64,000 nt of DNA, taken from the NCBI RefSeq assembly GCF_947496485.1, contig NZ_CANMCZ010000003.1, positions 62,001 to 126,000 of the forward strand. Reading direction: 5' to 3'. A model generated the notes under the pieces. It did no database searches. It had not been told where the DNA came from and worked only from the letters and a program-made list of their open reading frames with translations. Each line of letters begins with the position of its first letter. The first letter of the stretch is position 1. This DNA is from an uncultured Winogradskyella sp. (lineage in GTDB: Bacteria > Bacteroidota > Bacteroidia > Flavobacteriales > Flavobacteriaceae). The position numbers and the translations under genes were made by a program. Below are positions 16,619 to 26,632 of this stretch, piece by piece.

Positions 16619-17263
16619 ATGGTATTGAAAAAATCTATAGTACTGCTTTTCGGTGTTTTTTGCTTGCTTTTCTTTTCTTGCTTCGAAGTTGCAAAGGAAA
16701 TTACAGATTGGACTCAATTAGAGGATATCGAAAACATTGAAGGGAAGACTCATTATCTCGATAAAGATGGTATAAAACTTTTTCTACCCAATACTTTTAA
16801 AAAATATTCCTCAGTAGAATATTTAGCTTTAATTGACTCCTTAGTTATTGACAATAAGGAACTAGAAATTGAACGTACAAGATTCAGAAATATCAGAAAA
16901 ATGGAAGGCAACCATTATATCTTTTTTGATAATTCAATGAATGCCACTTACACTATAAATTCAGTTCCTTACACTCCTATTTCACGACAAGACGCTAAAT
17001 TTATATTAGGGATTTTAAGACAAAGCCAGGAACAAGTAGCTAGCAATACGGATTTAGATTTTACTAAAATTACAGCAAAACACAATGACAATGGCAAAAC
17101 ACAAATTTTTAAAGCCATTTTTAAGCTCGAAAATCAAAAACTACAACAACAAGCGTTTCAACATGCTTATTTCATTTCTTCAAATAAAAAAACCGTTTTA
17201 ATCAACCTAATGGCACCTTTTGAAATAAATTTTGATCCGTTTCTCGAAAAAATGATATTGTAA
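16619..17263 (+). CDS. Hypothetical lipoprotein between mutA and mutB
   Basis: A 214-residue predicted lipoprotein: signal [18 protein letters not shown] with lipobox FFSC. The mature domain mixes strands and helices ([25 protein letters not shown]; a closing [22 protein letters not shown]) and somewhat resembles small envelope proteins of the PsbP-like type; I do not recognise a family. It begins 3 bp after mutA and its stop overlaps the mutB start by 1 bp (TAATG), so it is embedded in the mutase operon although an exported protein cannot belong to the cytosolic enzyme. Confidence 0.75.
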   Translation: MVLKKSIVLLFGVFCLLFFSCFEVAKEITDWTQLEDIENIEGKTHYLDKDGIKLFLPNTFKKYSSVEYLALIDSLVIDNKELEIERTRFRNIRKMEGNHYIFFDNSMNATYTINSVPYTPISRQDAKFILGILRQSQEQVASNTDLDFTKITAKHNDNGKTQIFKAIFKLENQKLQQQAFQHAYFISSNKKTVLINLMAPFEINFDPFLEKMIL

Positions 17264-19386
17264 TGAGCAGAAAGAATCTTAAACATATCACGTTAAAGCA
17301 AGAATTGGGCAGTAAAAAGTTTGAAAAGAATGATGACTTTTTAACAGCTGAAGATATTGTTGTAAAATCAACATATTCAAAAAACGATACAAAAAACCTA
17401 GAACACCTAAATTTTGTAGCAGGAATAGCACCAAACCTTCGAGGACCATACTCAACAATGTATGTTCGCAGACCATGGACAATCAGGCAATACGCAGGTT
17501 TTTCAACTGCAGAAGAAAGTAACGCCTTTTATAGACGAAATCTTGCTGCAGGACAAAAAGGATTATCTGTTGCATTCGATTTGGCGACGCACAGAGGTTA
17601 TGATTCCGACCATGAACGTGTAGTTGGAGATGTTGGAAAAGCTGGAGTAGCAATTGATTCGGTAGAAGATATGAAAACCCTTTTCGACCAAATACCTCTC
17701 GATAAAATGTCGGTTTCCATGACAATGAATGGTGCAGTTTTACCTATTATGGCTTTTTACATTGTGGCAGCAGAAGAACAGGGAGTGCAACCAGAACAAC
17801 TTGCGGGAACTATACAGAATGACATTCTCAAAGAGTTTATGGTGAGAAACACATACATTTACCCTCCTACTCCGTCAATGAAAATCATCTCGGATATTTT
17901 TGAATTTACAAGCAAGAATATGCCGAAATTTAACAGTATCAGTATTTCGGGTTATCATATGCAAGAAGCTGGCGCAACCTGTGATATCGAGCTCGCGTAC
18001 ACCTTAGCAGATGGCTTAGAATACATTAGAAAAGGACTCGAAGCAGGTATGGATATAGATACTTTTGCTCCTCGCCTATCTTTCTTTTGGGCTATAGGGA
18101 TGAACCACTTTATGGAAATAGCCAAAATGCGTGCTGCAAGAATGCTTTGGGCCAAATTGGTAAAGCAATTCAATCCAAAAAATCAAAAATCTTTAGCATT
18201 AAGAACTCATTGTCAAACATCTGGTTGGAGTTTAACAGAACAAGACCCCTTTAACAATGTAGCACGAACCTGTATTGAAGCATCTGCCGCAGCTTTTGGC
18301 GGCACACAGAGCTTACACACCAATGCATTAGACGAAGCCATTGCATTACCAACAGATTTCTCTGCTCGTATTGCAAGAAATACACAAATTTATCTACAGG
18401 AAGAAACCCACATTACAAAAACTGTAGATCCATGGGCAGGAAGCTATTATGTTGAAAAACTAACCCACGATATTGCACAAAAAGCCTGGCAATTGATAGA
18501 AGAAGTCGAAGAATTAGGCGGAATGACAAAAGCCATTGAAGCTGGAATCCCTAAATTACGTATTGAAGAAGCTGCTGCTCGTAAACAAGCTCGTATAGAT
18601 TCTAGTCAAGATATTATAGTCGGAGTAAATAAATATCGCTTAGAGCAAGAAGATCCAATCACAACACTTGAAGTTGACAACCAAACGGTTCGCAACCAAC
18701 AAATACAGAGGCTCAAAAGCATAAAAGCAAATAGAAATAACAATCTCGTATCTGAAGCTTTATCAAAATTAACGCATGCTGCCAAAACAGGTGAAGAAAA
18801 TTTATTAGCTTTAGCAATAGACGCAGCAAGAAAAAGAGCTACCTTAGGAGAAATAAGCGATGCGTTAGAAGCTGAATTTGGACGACACAAAGCCCAAATA
18901 AAATCATTTTCAGGAGTGTATAGCAAAGAAATAAAAGACGATAAAAGCTTTCAAAAAGCAAGAGAGCTGGCCGATAAATTTGCCGAACAAGATGGTAGAA
19001 GACCTCGTATTATGATTGCCAAAATGGGACAAGATGGTCATGACAGAGGCGCAAAAGTTGTAGCTACTGGTTATGCTGATGTCGGCTTCGATGTTGATAT
19101 AGGACCTCTATTCCAAACCCCTCAAGAAGCTGCAAAGCAAGCAGTTGAAAATGATGTTCATATATTAGGTGTATCTTCTTTAGCTGCAGGACACAAAACA
19201 CTAGTACCTCAAGTAATAGATGAACTAAAAAAATATGGTCGAGATGATATTATGGTTATTGTAGGAGGTGTAATTCCGAAGCAAGATTATCAATATTTAT
19301 TCGATGCTGGAGCCGTTGCTGTTTTTGGACCTGGCACAAAAATAAGTGAAGCTGCAATTCAAATTTTAGAGATTTTAATTGATTAA
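17263..19386 (+). CDS. scpA: Methylmalonyl-CoA mutase large (catalytic) subunit
   Basis: A 707-residue adenosylcobalamin-dependent mutase converting succinyl-CoA and (R)-methylmalonyl-CoA. The TIM-barrel part shows [27 protein letters not shown] and the CoA-site region [27 protein letters not shown]; the C-terminal B12 domain (about 575-707) carries the cobalt-ligand motif [13 protein letters not shown] (DxHxxG with His). Full length for the family. Coupled by a 1-bp overlap to the lipoprotein gene upstream. Supports propionate / branched-chain amino acid metabolism; no epimerase or MeaB gene lies in the window. Confidence 0.97.
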   Translation: MSRKNLKHITLKQELGSKKFEKNDDFLTAEDIVVKSTYSKNDTKNLEHLNFVAGIAPNLRGPYSTMYVRRPWTIRQYAGFSTAEESNAFYRRNLAAGQKGLSVAFDLATHRGYDSDHERVVGDVGKAGVAIDSVEDMKTLFDQIPLDKMSVSMTMNGAVLPIMAFYIVAAEEQGVQPEQLAGTIQNDILKEFMVRNTYIYPPTPSMKIISDIFEFTSKNMPKFNSISISGYHMQEAGATCDIELAYTLADGLEYIRKGLEAGMDIDTFAPRLSFFWAIGMNHFMEIAKMRAARMLWAKLVKQFNPKNQKSLALRTHCQTSGWSLTEQDPFNNVARTCIEASAAAFGGTQSLHTNALDEAIALPTDFSARIARNTQIYLQEETHITKTVDPWAGSYYVEKLTHDIAQKAWQLIEEVEELGGMTKAIEAGIPKLRIEEAAARKQARIDSSQDIIVGVNKYRLEQEDPITTLEVDNQTVRNQQIQRLKSIKANRNNNLVSEALSKLTHAAKTGEENLLALAIDAARKRATLGEISDALEAEFGRHKAQIKSFSGVYSKEIKDDKSFQKARELADKFAEQDGRRPRIMIAKMGQDGHDRGAKVVATGYADVGFDVDIGPLFQTPQEAAKQAVENDVHILGVSSLAAGHKTLVPQVIDELKKYGRDDIMVIVGGVIPKQDYQYLFDAGAVAVFGPGTKISEAAIQILEILID

Positions 19387-19388
19387 AT

Positions 19389-19943
19389 ATGAAATATTAT
19401 TGTCTTTACGTAATCTGTTTTTTATCACTTACATGTATTGCCCAAAAAGAAGGACAAAGTTTTTGTGGCGGCGATAATACTGAAGCCTATTTTCCGTTAC
19501 TTGAATCCAAGAAAATCATAGTTTGGGGAAATACTTACTACACAGAAAAAAAAACAGGGATAAAGGAATTAAACGATAAAACCTATATTGAATACACTCA
19601 AACCTGGGAGAGTGGAGATATTGCCTATTTATATTTAAGAAAAGAAAATGGCATCATTTATCAATATGAAGAAAATACTGAAGATGAGACTATAAGACTT
19701 CCTCACAATTTTGATATTGGTGATTCATGGAAAACAGCATCTAAGGAAGGTTCTTATGAAATAATTTCAAAAGAAGGCAAACTTAAAACCCCAATATGTA
19801 ATTATTCAAATTTATTGGTATTAAAGTCTATATTCAAAAATGGCAATTTTACTTTTTACTACCTAAAAGGCTATGGGTATGTAGCAGCCACTGTTAATGA
19901 TAATCTTATTTCATTTGTCACACCAAAGCTTAACATAGATTAA
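19389..19943 (+). CDS. Hypothetical secreted protein
   Basis: A 184-residue protein with a signal peptide (YCLYVICFLSLTCIA-Q). The mature domain begins EGQSFCGGDNTEAYFPLLESKKIIVWGNTYY and is beta-rich, with LPHNFDIGDSWKT near the middle, resembling small flavobacterial exported proteins of unknown function. It starts 3 bp after the mutase large subunit and may be the last gene of that operon. Confidence 0.7.
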   Translation: MKYYCLYVICFLSLTCIAQKEGQSFCGGDNTEAYFPLLESKKIIVWGNTYYTEKKTGIKELNDKTYIEYTQTWESGDIAYLYLRKENGIIYQYEENTEDETIRLPHNFDIGDSWKTASKEGSYEIISKEGKLKTPICNYSNLLVLKSIFKNGNFTFYYLKGYGYVAATVNDNLISFVTPKLNID

Positions 19944-19982
19944 TCCATTAACTTTTAAAGGGTTTACTTATCACATACAAGA

Positions 19983-20912
19983 ATGCTAAAAAAACGCAAA
20001 ATCGAAATCATTAAGATCACTTTAGTAGCATTAACAATTATAGGATTTGTGATTATACATTTCATTCTTCCTCGTATTATTGTCCAAAAAAGAAACACTA
20101 TTAAGATTTCGAGTACAGAAAGTTATCTTAAATATGATTCTATAATAAATGATAGTAGCCAATTCAAAAGAGAGAAACTATCATTTAAGTCATTTGATGG
20201 ACTTAACCTATCTGCCTTGCTTACACGCGCAACTATAGATAGTATAAAGGGAACTCTTATTTTAGTACCTAATAGCAGTTCTAATAAATACACTTTACTA
20301 GATTTCAGTGAATTTTTAGCTAAAAGAGGTTACAATTCAGTCGCTGTAGACTTAAGAGGGTATGGTGAAAGCGAAGGCAAATTTTGCACTTACGGAGTTA
20401 AAGAAAAGAAAGATATTCAAAGCCTAATTGATAGACTACACCAATATGAGAATATAGAACCAATAGGGATTTGGGGAAATTCGCTAGGTGCCGCCGTTGC
20501 TATACAAGCTATGGGAATTGAAAAACGCATAAAATTTGGGATCGTAGAAAGCACTTTCACAGACTACAAAACAAGTATGGACACTTACTTTACTCGCCTA
20601 ACAAAAGTAAAACTGAAACCATTGACCAATTACATTGTAGATAGGTCTGGTAGTATAGGAGATTTTGACGTAGATGATGCAAGTCCCATAAAATATGCCG
20701 AAAATGTAACACAGCCTATTATAATTGCCCATGGAGAAAAAGATAAAGTGTTTGAGGTTAAATATGGTAAAGAAAACTTTGATAAAATTAAAAGTATCAA
20801 CAAAAAATTTATAGTCATAGACTCTGCACCACATACTTATCTTTGGGAAGTTGGTGGTGAAGAATATTTCGAAAAAGTGATGTTATTTTTAGATATGCAA
20901 GAAATCCAATAA
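19983..20912 (+). CDS. Alpha/beta hydrolase, membrane-anchored
   Basis: A 309-residue alpha/beta hydrolase with an N-terminal signal anchor (about 10-30). The nucleophile elbow is GNSLGAA (Ser in GIWGNSLG, about residue 163); the acid is likely Asp in HGEKDKVFE and the base His in DSAPHTYLW. Preceding motif AVDLRGYGESEG is typical. The overall plan is like the BAAT/serine aminopeptidase (YqkD/FrsA-like) hydrolases with an extracytoplasmic catalytic domain. Substrate unknown. Confidence 0.85.
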   Translation: MLKKRKIEIIKITLVALTIIGFVIIHFILPRIIVQKRNTIKISSTESYLKYDSIINDSSQFKREKLSFKSFDGLNLSALLTRATIDSIKGTLILVPNSSSNKYTLLDFSEFLAKRGYNSVAVDLRGYGESEGKFCTYGVKEKKDIQSLIDRLHQYENIEPIGIWGNSLGAAVAIQAMGIEKRIKFGIVESTFTDYKTSMDTYFTRLTKVKLKPLTNYIVDRSGSIGDFDVDDASPIKYAENVTQPIIIAHGEKDKVFEVKYGKENFDKIKSINKKFIVIDSAPHTYLWEVGGEEYFEKVMLFLDMQEIQ

Positions 20913-21051
20913 TGGGCTTTCTGAATAATTTCAATCATCAAAGACCTTATCGATTTCTGTTTAGGTTTTAATTATATCCATGTTAACAACTTCAATTTTC
21001 TATACTCATAAATAATCGTATTTTTAAACCCTCAAAAAACCAAATCATTTA

Positions 21052-21819
21052 ATGGGTAAAATCATTGCTATTGCTAATCAAAAAGGAGGAGTTGGTAAAA
21101 CCACAACCTCAGTCAATTTAGCCGCTTCTCTTGGCGTACTAGAGAAGAAAGTCCTACTTATAGATGCCGATCCTCAAGCCAATGCCAGTTCTGGTTTAGG
21201 TATAGATGTTGATGCTGTTGAAATAGGCTCATATCAGGTATTAGAACATACAATTGATGCAAAAGACGCTATTGTATCATCAAATGCTCCCAACGTTGAC
21301 ATTATACCGGCTCATATAGATCTTGTAGCCATCGAAATTGAACTTGTAGACAAAGATGAACGCGAGTATATGCTGAAGAAAGCAATCTCTGAGTTAAAAT
21401 CACAATACGATTATATCTTAATTGATTGTGCACCATCTTTAGGATTGCTAACATTGAACGCCTTAACAGCTTCTGATTCAGTAATCATACCTATTCAATG
21501 TGAATATTTTGCACTCGAAGGCTTAGGCAAACTGTTAAATACTATTAAAAGTGTACAAAAGATACATAATGAAGCGTTAGATATTGAAGGCTTACTTTTA
21601 ACTATGTTCGATTCGCGTTTACGCTTATCAAATCAAGTGGTGGAAGAAGTTCAAAAGCATTTTACCGATATGGTTTTTGACACTATCATACAGCGTAACG
21701 TGCGTTTAGGAGAAGCTCCAAGTTATGGTGAAAGTATTATTAACTATGATGTAAGCAGCAAAGGTGCAGCCAATTATTTGAGCTTAGCCAAAGAGCTAAT
21801 TAAGAAAAATGAATTATAA
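21052..21819 (+). CDS. parA: Chromosome partitioning ATPase ParA/Soj
   Basis: A 255-residue Walker-type ATPase of chromosome partitioning. The deviant Walker A motif KGGVGKTT spans residues 11-18, followed by LLIDADPQANASSGLG and the YILIDCAPSLGLLTLNAL region; the late motifs VNEAPSYG-like (here LGEAPSYGESI) are present. ParA forms gradients on the nucleoid and segregates ParB-parS complexes. parB follows directly with a 1-bp overlap. Confidence 0.96.
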   Translation: MGKIIAIANQKGGVGKTTTSVNLAASLGVLEKKVLLIDADPQANASSGLGIDVDAVEIGSYQVLEHTIDAKDAIVSSNAPNVDIIPAHIDLVAIEIELVDKDEREYMLKKAISELKSQYDYILIDCAPSLGLLTLNALTASDSVIIPIQCEYFALEGLGKLLNTIKSVQKIHNEALDIEGLLLTMFDSRLRLSNQVVEEVQKHFTDMVFDTIIQRNVRLGEAPSYGESIINYDVSSKGAANYLSLAKELIKKNEL

Positions 21820-22721
21820 TGGCGAAGGCTACTAAAAAACAGGCATTAGGACGAGGACTTTCAGCTTTGTTGAAAGATCCTGAAAACGATATTAAATCTG
21901 CTGAAGATAAAAACGCAGATAAAGTAGTTGGTAATATTGTCGAACTCGATATTGAAAGTATTGAAGTCAATCCTTTTCAACCAAGGACCAATTTTAATGA
22001 GGAATCATTGAGAGAACTTGCGTCCTCAATTAGAGAACTTGGTGTTATTCAACCTATAACCGTTAGAAAATTAGCCTTTAACAAATATCAGCTAGTCTCA
22101 GGTGAGCGTCGTTTTAGAGCTTCTAAGTTAATTGGTTTAGAGGCTATTCCGGCATATATAAGGATCGCTAATGACCAAGAGTCTTTAGAAATGGCGTTGG
22201 TTGAAAATATTCAACGCCAAGATTTAGACCCTATAGAAATTGCACTATCCTATCAACGTTTAATCGATGAAATTAATTTAACGCAAGAGCAAATGAGTGA
22301 GCGCGTTGGTAAAAAACGTTCTACGATTGCCAATTATTTACGTTTATTAAAATTAGATCCAATTATTCAAACTGGAATGCGAGATGGCTTTATTAGCATG
22401 GGTCATGGAAGAGCAATGGTAAATATTGAAAGCCAAATTGACCAATTAGAAGTTTACGAAAAAATCATCAGCAATAAACTATCCGTTAGAGCCACTGAGC
22501 AATTGGTAAAAAATCTTAATTCTGATATACCTCCAGAAACAGAGAGTAGTTCTACTGAAATTCCGAAGTACATAAGAAAAGGTGTTAAAGAATTTTCGGA
22601 ATACTTTGGGCACAAAATAGACGTTAAAGTAGCTAAGAATGGAAGTGGTAAAATTACAATCCCATTTCATTCTGAAGAAGATTTTAACCGAATTAAAAAA
22701 TTAGTGCAAAGTGCTAAATAA
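21819..22721 (+). CDS. parB: Chromosome partitioning protein ParB/Spo0J
   Basis: A 300-residue ParB. The N-terminal tail AKATKKQALGRGLSALL is the ParA-interacting type; the CTPase/nuclease-like domain carries VNPFQPRTNF and the CTP motif GERRFRASKLIGL; ENIQRQDLDPIEIALSYQRL leads into the parS-binding helix-turn-helix ERVGKKRSTIANYLRLLKL. The C-terminal dimerisation domain is present. No parS-like palindrome was seen by eye in this window. Confidence 0.96.
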   Translation: MAKATKKQALGRGLSALLKDPENDIKSAEDKNADKVVGNIVELDIESIEVNPFQPRTNFNEESLRELASSIRELGVIQPITVRKLAFNKYQLVSGERRFRASKLIGLEAIPAYIRIANDQESLEMALVENIQRQDLDPIEIALSYQRLIDEINLTQEQMSERVGKKRSTIANYLRLLKLDPIIQTGMRDGFISMGHGRAMVNIESQIDQLEVYEKIISNKLSVRATEQLVKNLNSDIPPETESSSTEIPKYIRKGVKEFSEYFGHKIDVKVAKNGSGKITIPFHSEEDFNRIKKLVQSAK

Positions 22722-23301
22722 ACGTTTTTACAGTCTTTTGCTGTGCTTACTCTCAGTATTATTCTCGTTTTCTCAAGAGGGTAAAGACAGCACAAGTATT
22801 GCTGTAGACAAAGAACTTATTCTTGTAGATCAAAAAGCGCTTACTAAAAAAGAGATAGACCCACTTAGACCTTCTAAAGCCGCTTTTCTATCTGCTATTT
22901 TACCAGGATTAGGGCAAGCATACAATAAGAAATACTGGAAAATACCATTGGCTGTAGGAGGCGTTGGTGCAGGTATTTACTTCTATGTTAGAAACGATAA
23001 ACAATTCGATAGATATAGAGGTGCCTACAAAAGACGCTTAGCTGGTTTCAAAGATGATGAGTTTTATAATATAGTATCAGATGATGGACTTATTAGAGCG
23101 CAAGAACAGTTTAGAAGAAATAAGGAAGTGTCGCTGTTGGTTACAATTGGTATTTACGCATTAAATATTATCGATGCCAATGTAGATGCACATTTACTTC
23201 AATTCAATGTTGATGAGAATTTAAGCTTGAGTCCACATTATCAATATAACGAAATGGAAAACTCTTCAGATTTAGGAGTAACTGTAAATTTTAAATTTTA
23301 A
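22711..23301 (+). CDS. DUF5683 domain-containing protein
   Basis: A 196-residue protein with a signal peptide and the DUF5683 domain (SKAAFLSAILPGLGQAYNKKYWKIPLAVGGVGAGIYFY, about 55-95), a Bacteroidota family of probable membrane/envelope proteins. Only a GTG start (22711) is available ahead of the signal sequence LLLCLLSVLFSFS-Q, and it overlaps the parB end by 11 bp, so translational coupling with parB is likely. Function unknown; the parAB-DUF5683-dapB-lepB order is recurrent in flavobacteria. Confidence 0.85.
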   Translation: MLNKRFYSLLLCLLSVLFSFSQEGKDSTSIAVDKELILVDQKALTKKEIDPLRPSKAAFLSAILPGLGQAYNKKYWKIPLAVGGVGAGIYFYVRNDKQFDRYRGAYKRRLAGFKDDEFYNIVSDDGLIRAQEQFRRNKEVSLLVTIGIYALNIIDANVDAHLLQFNVDENLSLSPHYQYNEMENSSDLGVTVNFKF

Positions 23302-23302
23302 T

Positions 23303-24004
23303 ATGAATATAGCTTTACTCGGTTATGGTAGAATGGGAAAAAGTATTGAAGCGATAGCTATAAATCGTAATCATACTATTTCATTGAAAATATCGGACAC
23401 AAAAGAAGATTACAACTTTTCAAATACTGATGTAGCCATAGATTTTAGTATACCGTCAGTTGCTGTTTTCAATATTAAAAAAGCTTTAGATGCTGGAGTT
23501 CCTATTATTTCCGGGACAACGGGCTGGTTAAGCCAATATGGCGAAGTTTTAGACTATTGCAAAGAAAAAAATGGCACTTTTTTATATGCTTCAAATTTTA
23601 GCTTAGGAGTCAATATTTTTTTTGAAATCAATGAGAGATTAAGTCAGTTAATGGCTGGTCTTCCAGAATATACGACTGAAATAGAAGAAATTCATCATAC
23701 CCAAAAGCTAGATGCGCCAAGTGGTACAGCGATTACATTAGCAGAGCAAATTGTAGAGCATACTAAATACAATAATTGGACACTAGAAGAAACAAAGTCT
23801 GATGAAATTCATATTAAAGCTAAACGTATAGAGGGCGTTCCTGGCACTCATGAAATCACCTATAATTCTGATATCGATTCCATTAGTATTAAGCACACAG
23901 CGCATAGCAGACAAGGTTTTGCTATGGGAGCTGTAATTGCAGCTGAATGGATAAAAAATAAAAAAGGCGTATTTAGCATGAAAGATGTGTTAAACATTGG
24001 TTAA
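23303..24004 (+). CDS. dapB: 4-hydroxy-tetrahydrodipicolinate reductase
   Basis: A 233-residue reductase of the diaminopimelate/lysine pathway, short as is usual in Bacteroidota. Visible are the nucleotide-binding LLGYGRMGKSIE near the N-terminus, the segment IISGTTGW, the catalytic/substrate motif EIHHTQKLDAPSGTAITLAEQI (His-His and Lys), and the closing RQGFAMGAVIAAEWI. Cytosolic. Likely in one transcript with the neighbouring genes. Confidence 0.95.
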   Translation: MNIALLGYGRMGKSIEAIAINRNHTISLKISDTKEDYNFSNTDVAIDFSIPSVAVFNIKKALDAGVPIISGTTGWLSQYGEVLDYCKEKNGTFLYASNFSLGVNIFFEINERLSQLMAGLPEYTTEIEEIHHTQKLDAPSGTAITLAEQIVEHTKYNNWTLEETKSDEIHIKAKRIEGVPGTHEITYNSDIDSISIKHTAHSRQGFAMGAVIAAEWIKNKKGVFSMKDVLNIG

Positions 24005-24067
24005 TTTGCCAAAGTTTTGAAACAAATTAAAATAATTTTCAACCTACATTAGACAAAATATAAAGTT

Positions 24068-25684
24068 ATGAACTGGACACAGTGGTTTATCTTTTTACTC
24101 ATTTTACAGGTTATTCATGGTCTAGGAACATGGAAACTGTACGTTAAAGCTGGCAGAAAAGCTTGGGAAGCTTTTGTTCCTGTTTATAATGCTGTAGTAT
24201 TAATGAAGATTATATCTCGTCCTTGGTGGTGGGTTATTTTAATGTTTCTTCCAATTGTAAACCTTATTATGATTCCTGCTGCTTGGGTAGAAACCGCAAG
24301 AGCTTTTGGTAAGGACTCCAAAATCGATGCACTTTTATGTATTATAACTCTAGGTTTTTACCTTTATTATTTGAATTATATCGCTGAAGTAAACTACGTT
24401 GAAAACAGAAAGTTAAAACCAAAAACATCTTCTGGCGAATGGATTACCTCTATATTATTCGCAATTGTTGCCGCAACAATTGTGCATACTTATTTCTTTC
24501 AACCGTTTGTAATTCCATCATCATCATTAGAAAAATCATTATTGGTAGGTGATTTTCTTATTGTGAGTAAATTACATTATGGTCCAAGAGCACCAATGAC
24601 AACTGTTGGAGCACCAATGGTACATGATACTATTCCTGTTTTAAAAACAAAGTCATATTTATATAATGACAACTTTGAGGAGCGAAATACATCTTGGATA
24701 AACAAATTACAACTACCATACTTTAGGCTGCCAGGTTTTGAAAATATTGAACGTAATGATATCATAGTATTCAATCAACCAGCTGACACTTTGCTTAATA
24801 TGAACGATTTTAATCCAGATCGTAACTATTATAAGCCAATTGACAAAAAAACAAATCTAGTGAAGCGTTGTGTTGGTATAGCTGGTGACACGTTAGAGAT
24901 AAGAAATGGTTATGTATTTATTAATGGAGTACAAAATAAATTACCACCAAGATCACATTTACAGTTTTCGTACCTCTTAACGCTAAAGAAACCAATTAGC
25001 ACCGCTGGCGATGAACGGACTTTCTATAATATGCTTGACAAAGCTGATATTGATGATGGATTTAGATTCAACCCACAAGATGGAACATTTTATATAGCCG
25101 CAGCTTCAACAGAAGCAGTTAATAAATTAAGAGTTCAACCAAATGTAGCAAGTGTTGTCCGAATACAAAGAAATACCAATGAGGGTGATGAACTTTTCCC
25201 TAGAAATGGTAATAATAGTTGGAATATAGACAACTTCGGTCCAATATGGATACCTAAAGCTGGCTCTACTATAAACTTGGATATTGACAACATTTCACTT
25301 TACAAACGTGCTATTGGTGAATATGAAGGAAATAATGTGGTTACAAGAGACAATCAAATATTTATTAATGATCAACTAGCTACATCTTATACTTTTAAAC
25401 AAGATTATTATTGGGCCATGGGTGACAACAGACACAATTCTATTGATAGCAGGTATTGGGGGTTTGTACCATATAATCACGTCTTTGGTAAACCTGTATT
25501 TATCTGGATGAGTATCGATGGCATTAACGATGGTGTAAAAAATTGGAGCTTTCGTTGGGATAGAATCTTTACAACTGTTAGTGGTAGCGGTAAACGCACA
25601 TCTTACTTAATACCATTTATTGTACTAGTACTAGGAATCACTTTCTTTAATAAATGGAGAAAGAAAAAGAAGGCTAAAGCTTAA
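24068..25684 (+). CDS. lepB: Signal peptidase I with extra membrane N-terminal domain
   Basis: A 538-residue type I signal peptidase. Residues 1-115 are a separate multi-helix membrane domain (AGRKAWEAFVPVYNAVVLMKII; DUF5684-like). The peptidase follows: PSSSLEKSLLVGDFLIVSK with nucleophile Ser153, the general base Lys266 in LVKRCVGIAGDTLEIRNG, and box E GDNRHNSIDSRYWGFVP. A final membrane helix lies near 515-530. The nucleophile motif reads Ser-Leu rather than the common Ser-Met. The long insert between the catalytic boxes is usual for Bacteroidota. Cleaves signal peptides after Sec or Tat export. Confidence 0.95.
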   Translation: MNWTQWFIFLLILQVIHGLGTWKLYVKAGRKAWEAFVPVYNAVVLMKIISRPWWWVILMFLPIVNLIMIPAAWVETARAFGKDSKIDALLCIITLGFYLYYLNYIAEVNYVENRKLKPKTSSGEWITSILFAIVAATIVHTYFFQPFVIPSSSLEKSLLVGDFLIVSKLHYGPRAPMTTVGAPMVHDTIPVLKTKSYLYNDNFEERNTSWINKLQLPYFRLPGFENIERNDIIVFNQPADTLLNMNDFNPDRNYYKPIDKKTNLVKRCVGIAGDTLEIRNGYVFINGVQNKLPPRSHLQFSYLLTLKKPISTAGDERTFYNMLDKADIDDGFRFNPQDGTFYIAAASTEAVNKLRVQPNVASVVRIQRNTNEGDELFPRNGNNSWNIDNFGPIWIPKAGSTINLDIDNISLYKRAIGEYEGNNVVTRDNQIFINDQLATSYTFKQDYYWAMGDNRHNSIDSRYWGFVPYNHVFGKPVFIWMSIDGINDGVKNWSFRWDRIFTTVSGSGKRTSYLIPFIVLVLGITFFNKWRKKKKAKA

Positions 25685-25707
25685 GAGCATTCTTAAATAA
25701 AGACATT

Positions 25708-26319
25708 ATGAATTGTCTTATTCATCCAACCTATTTCCCTAATCTGGCGCATTTTGCCGTTATGGTGAACGCTGACGCTGTATATTTTGAAGTTTGTGAC
25801 AATTACCAAAAACAAACACTTAGAAATCGAACCGAGATCTACGGTGCTAATGGCAAGTTGGCATTAACAGTACCTGTAAGCTATTCACAAAAAAAAAGGC
25901 AGCTTTATAAAGATGTAAAAATTGCATATGAAGACAATTGGCAACTACTACATCTAAAATCCTTGCAATCCGCATATAGTATGTCACCTTTTTTCGAATT
26001 CTATATAGATGATTTAATGCCTTTATTTGATAAGCAGTATAATTATATACTAGATTTAAATTTGAAATGTTTTGAAGTCTTAAGTAATAGCCTTCAGTTA
26101 AGCATTAATACTTTAGAAACATTGATTTTTGAAAAAGAACCTAAAAATAAAACTGACTTTAGAAAAGTAGTAAACCGAAATTATGAAGTAGATTTTCTTA
26201 AATCATACACTCAAGTTTTCACTGAGAAGCATGGTTTTATTTCTAATCTCAGTATTTTAGATTTATTGTTTAATGAAGGCCCGAATACAGAGTTATATTT
26301 AAAAAATCAGAATCCTTAA
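25708..26319 (+). CDS. WbqC family protein
   Basis: A 203-residue protein of the WbqC family, found near polysaccharide and glycan genes but of unproven biochemical function. Landmarks: HPTYFPNLAHFAVMVNADAVYFEVCDNYQKQTLRNRTEIYGANGKLALTVPV at the N-terminus, then NWQLLHLKSLQSAYSMSPFFEFY. No export signal. It starts 23 bp after lepB, in the same operon. Confidence 0.88.
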   Translation: MNCLIHPTYFPNLAHFAVMVNADAVYFEVCDNYQKQTLRNRTEIYGANGKLALTVPVSYSQKKRQLYKDVKIAYEDNWQLLHLKSLQSAYSMSPFFEFYIDDLMPLFDKQYNYILDLNLKCFEVLSNSLQLSINTLETLIFEKEPKNKTDFRKVVNRNYEVDFLKSYTQVFTEKHGFISNLSILDLLFNEGPNTELYLKNQNP

Positions 26320-26323
26320 TTGT

Positions 26324-26632
26324 ATGCTTCAATCTATAGTTCATTATAGCATACACTTCGGTTTACCTTTAGTTGTTGCTCTTATCTTTTTTAAAGACTA
26401 TTGGTTAAAGGCTTACGGATTAATGATTTTGGGTATGCTGATAGATTTAGATCATTTATTAGCCAACCCAATTTTTAATCCAAATCGTTGTAGCATTAAT
26501 TTTCATCCACTCCATTCATATTATGCTATGGTAGTATATATACTATTATTACTTCCTAAAAAGACCAGACTTTTAGGTTTGGGCTTGGTTATCCACATTA
26601 TCGCTGATATAGCAGACTGCAGTTTAATGTAA
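26324..26632 (+). CDS. DUF6122 family membrane protein
   Basis: A 102-residue membrane protein of the DUF6122 family: about three hydrophobic helices with the conserved LIDLDHLLANPIFNPNRCSINFHPLHS region, rich in His and Asp, which suggests a metal-binding or hydrolase-like site, though no activity is known. It starts 4 bp after WbqC. Its 3' end overlaps by 9 bp the 3' end of the convergent nuclease-family gene. Confidence 0.82.
   Translation: MLQSIVHYSIHFGLPLVVALIFFKDYWLKAYGLMILGMLIDLDHLLANPIFNPNRCSINFHPLHSYYAMVVYILLLLPKKTRLLGLGLVIHIIADIADCSLM

Noticed and set aside
21052-22721. parS centromere sites near parAB
   Set aside because: I looked for the canonical palindrome built on TTTCACGTGAAA and saw none in or around the operon.
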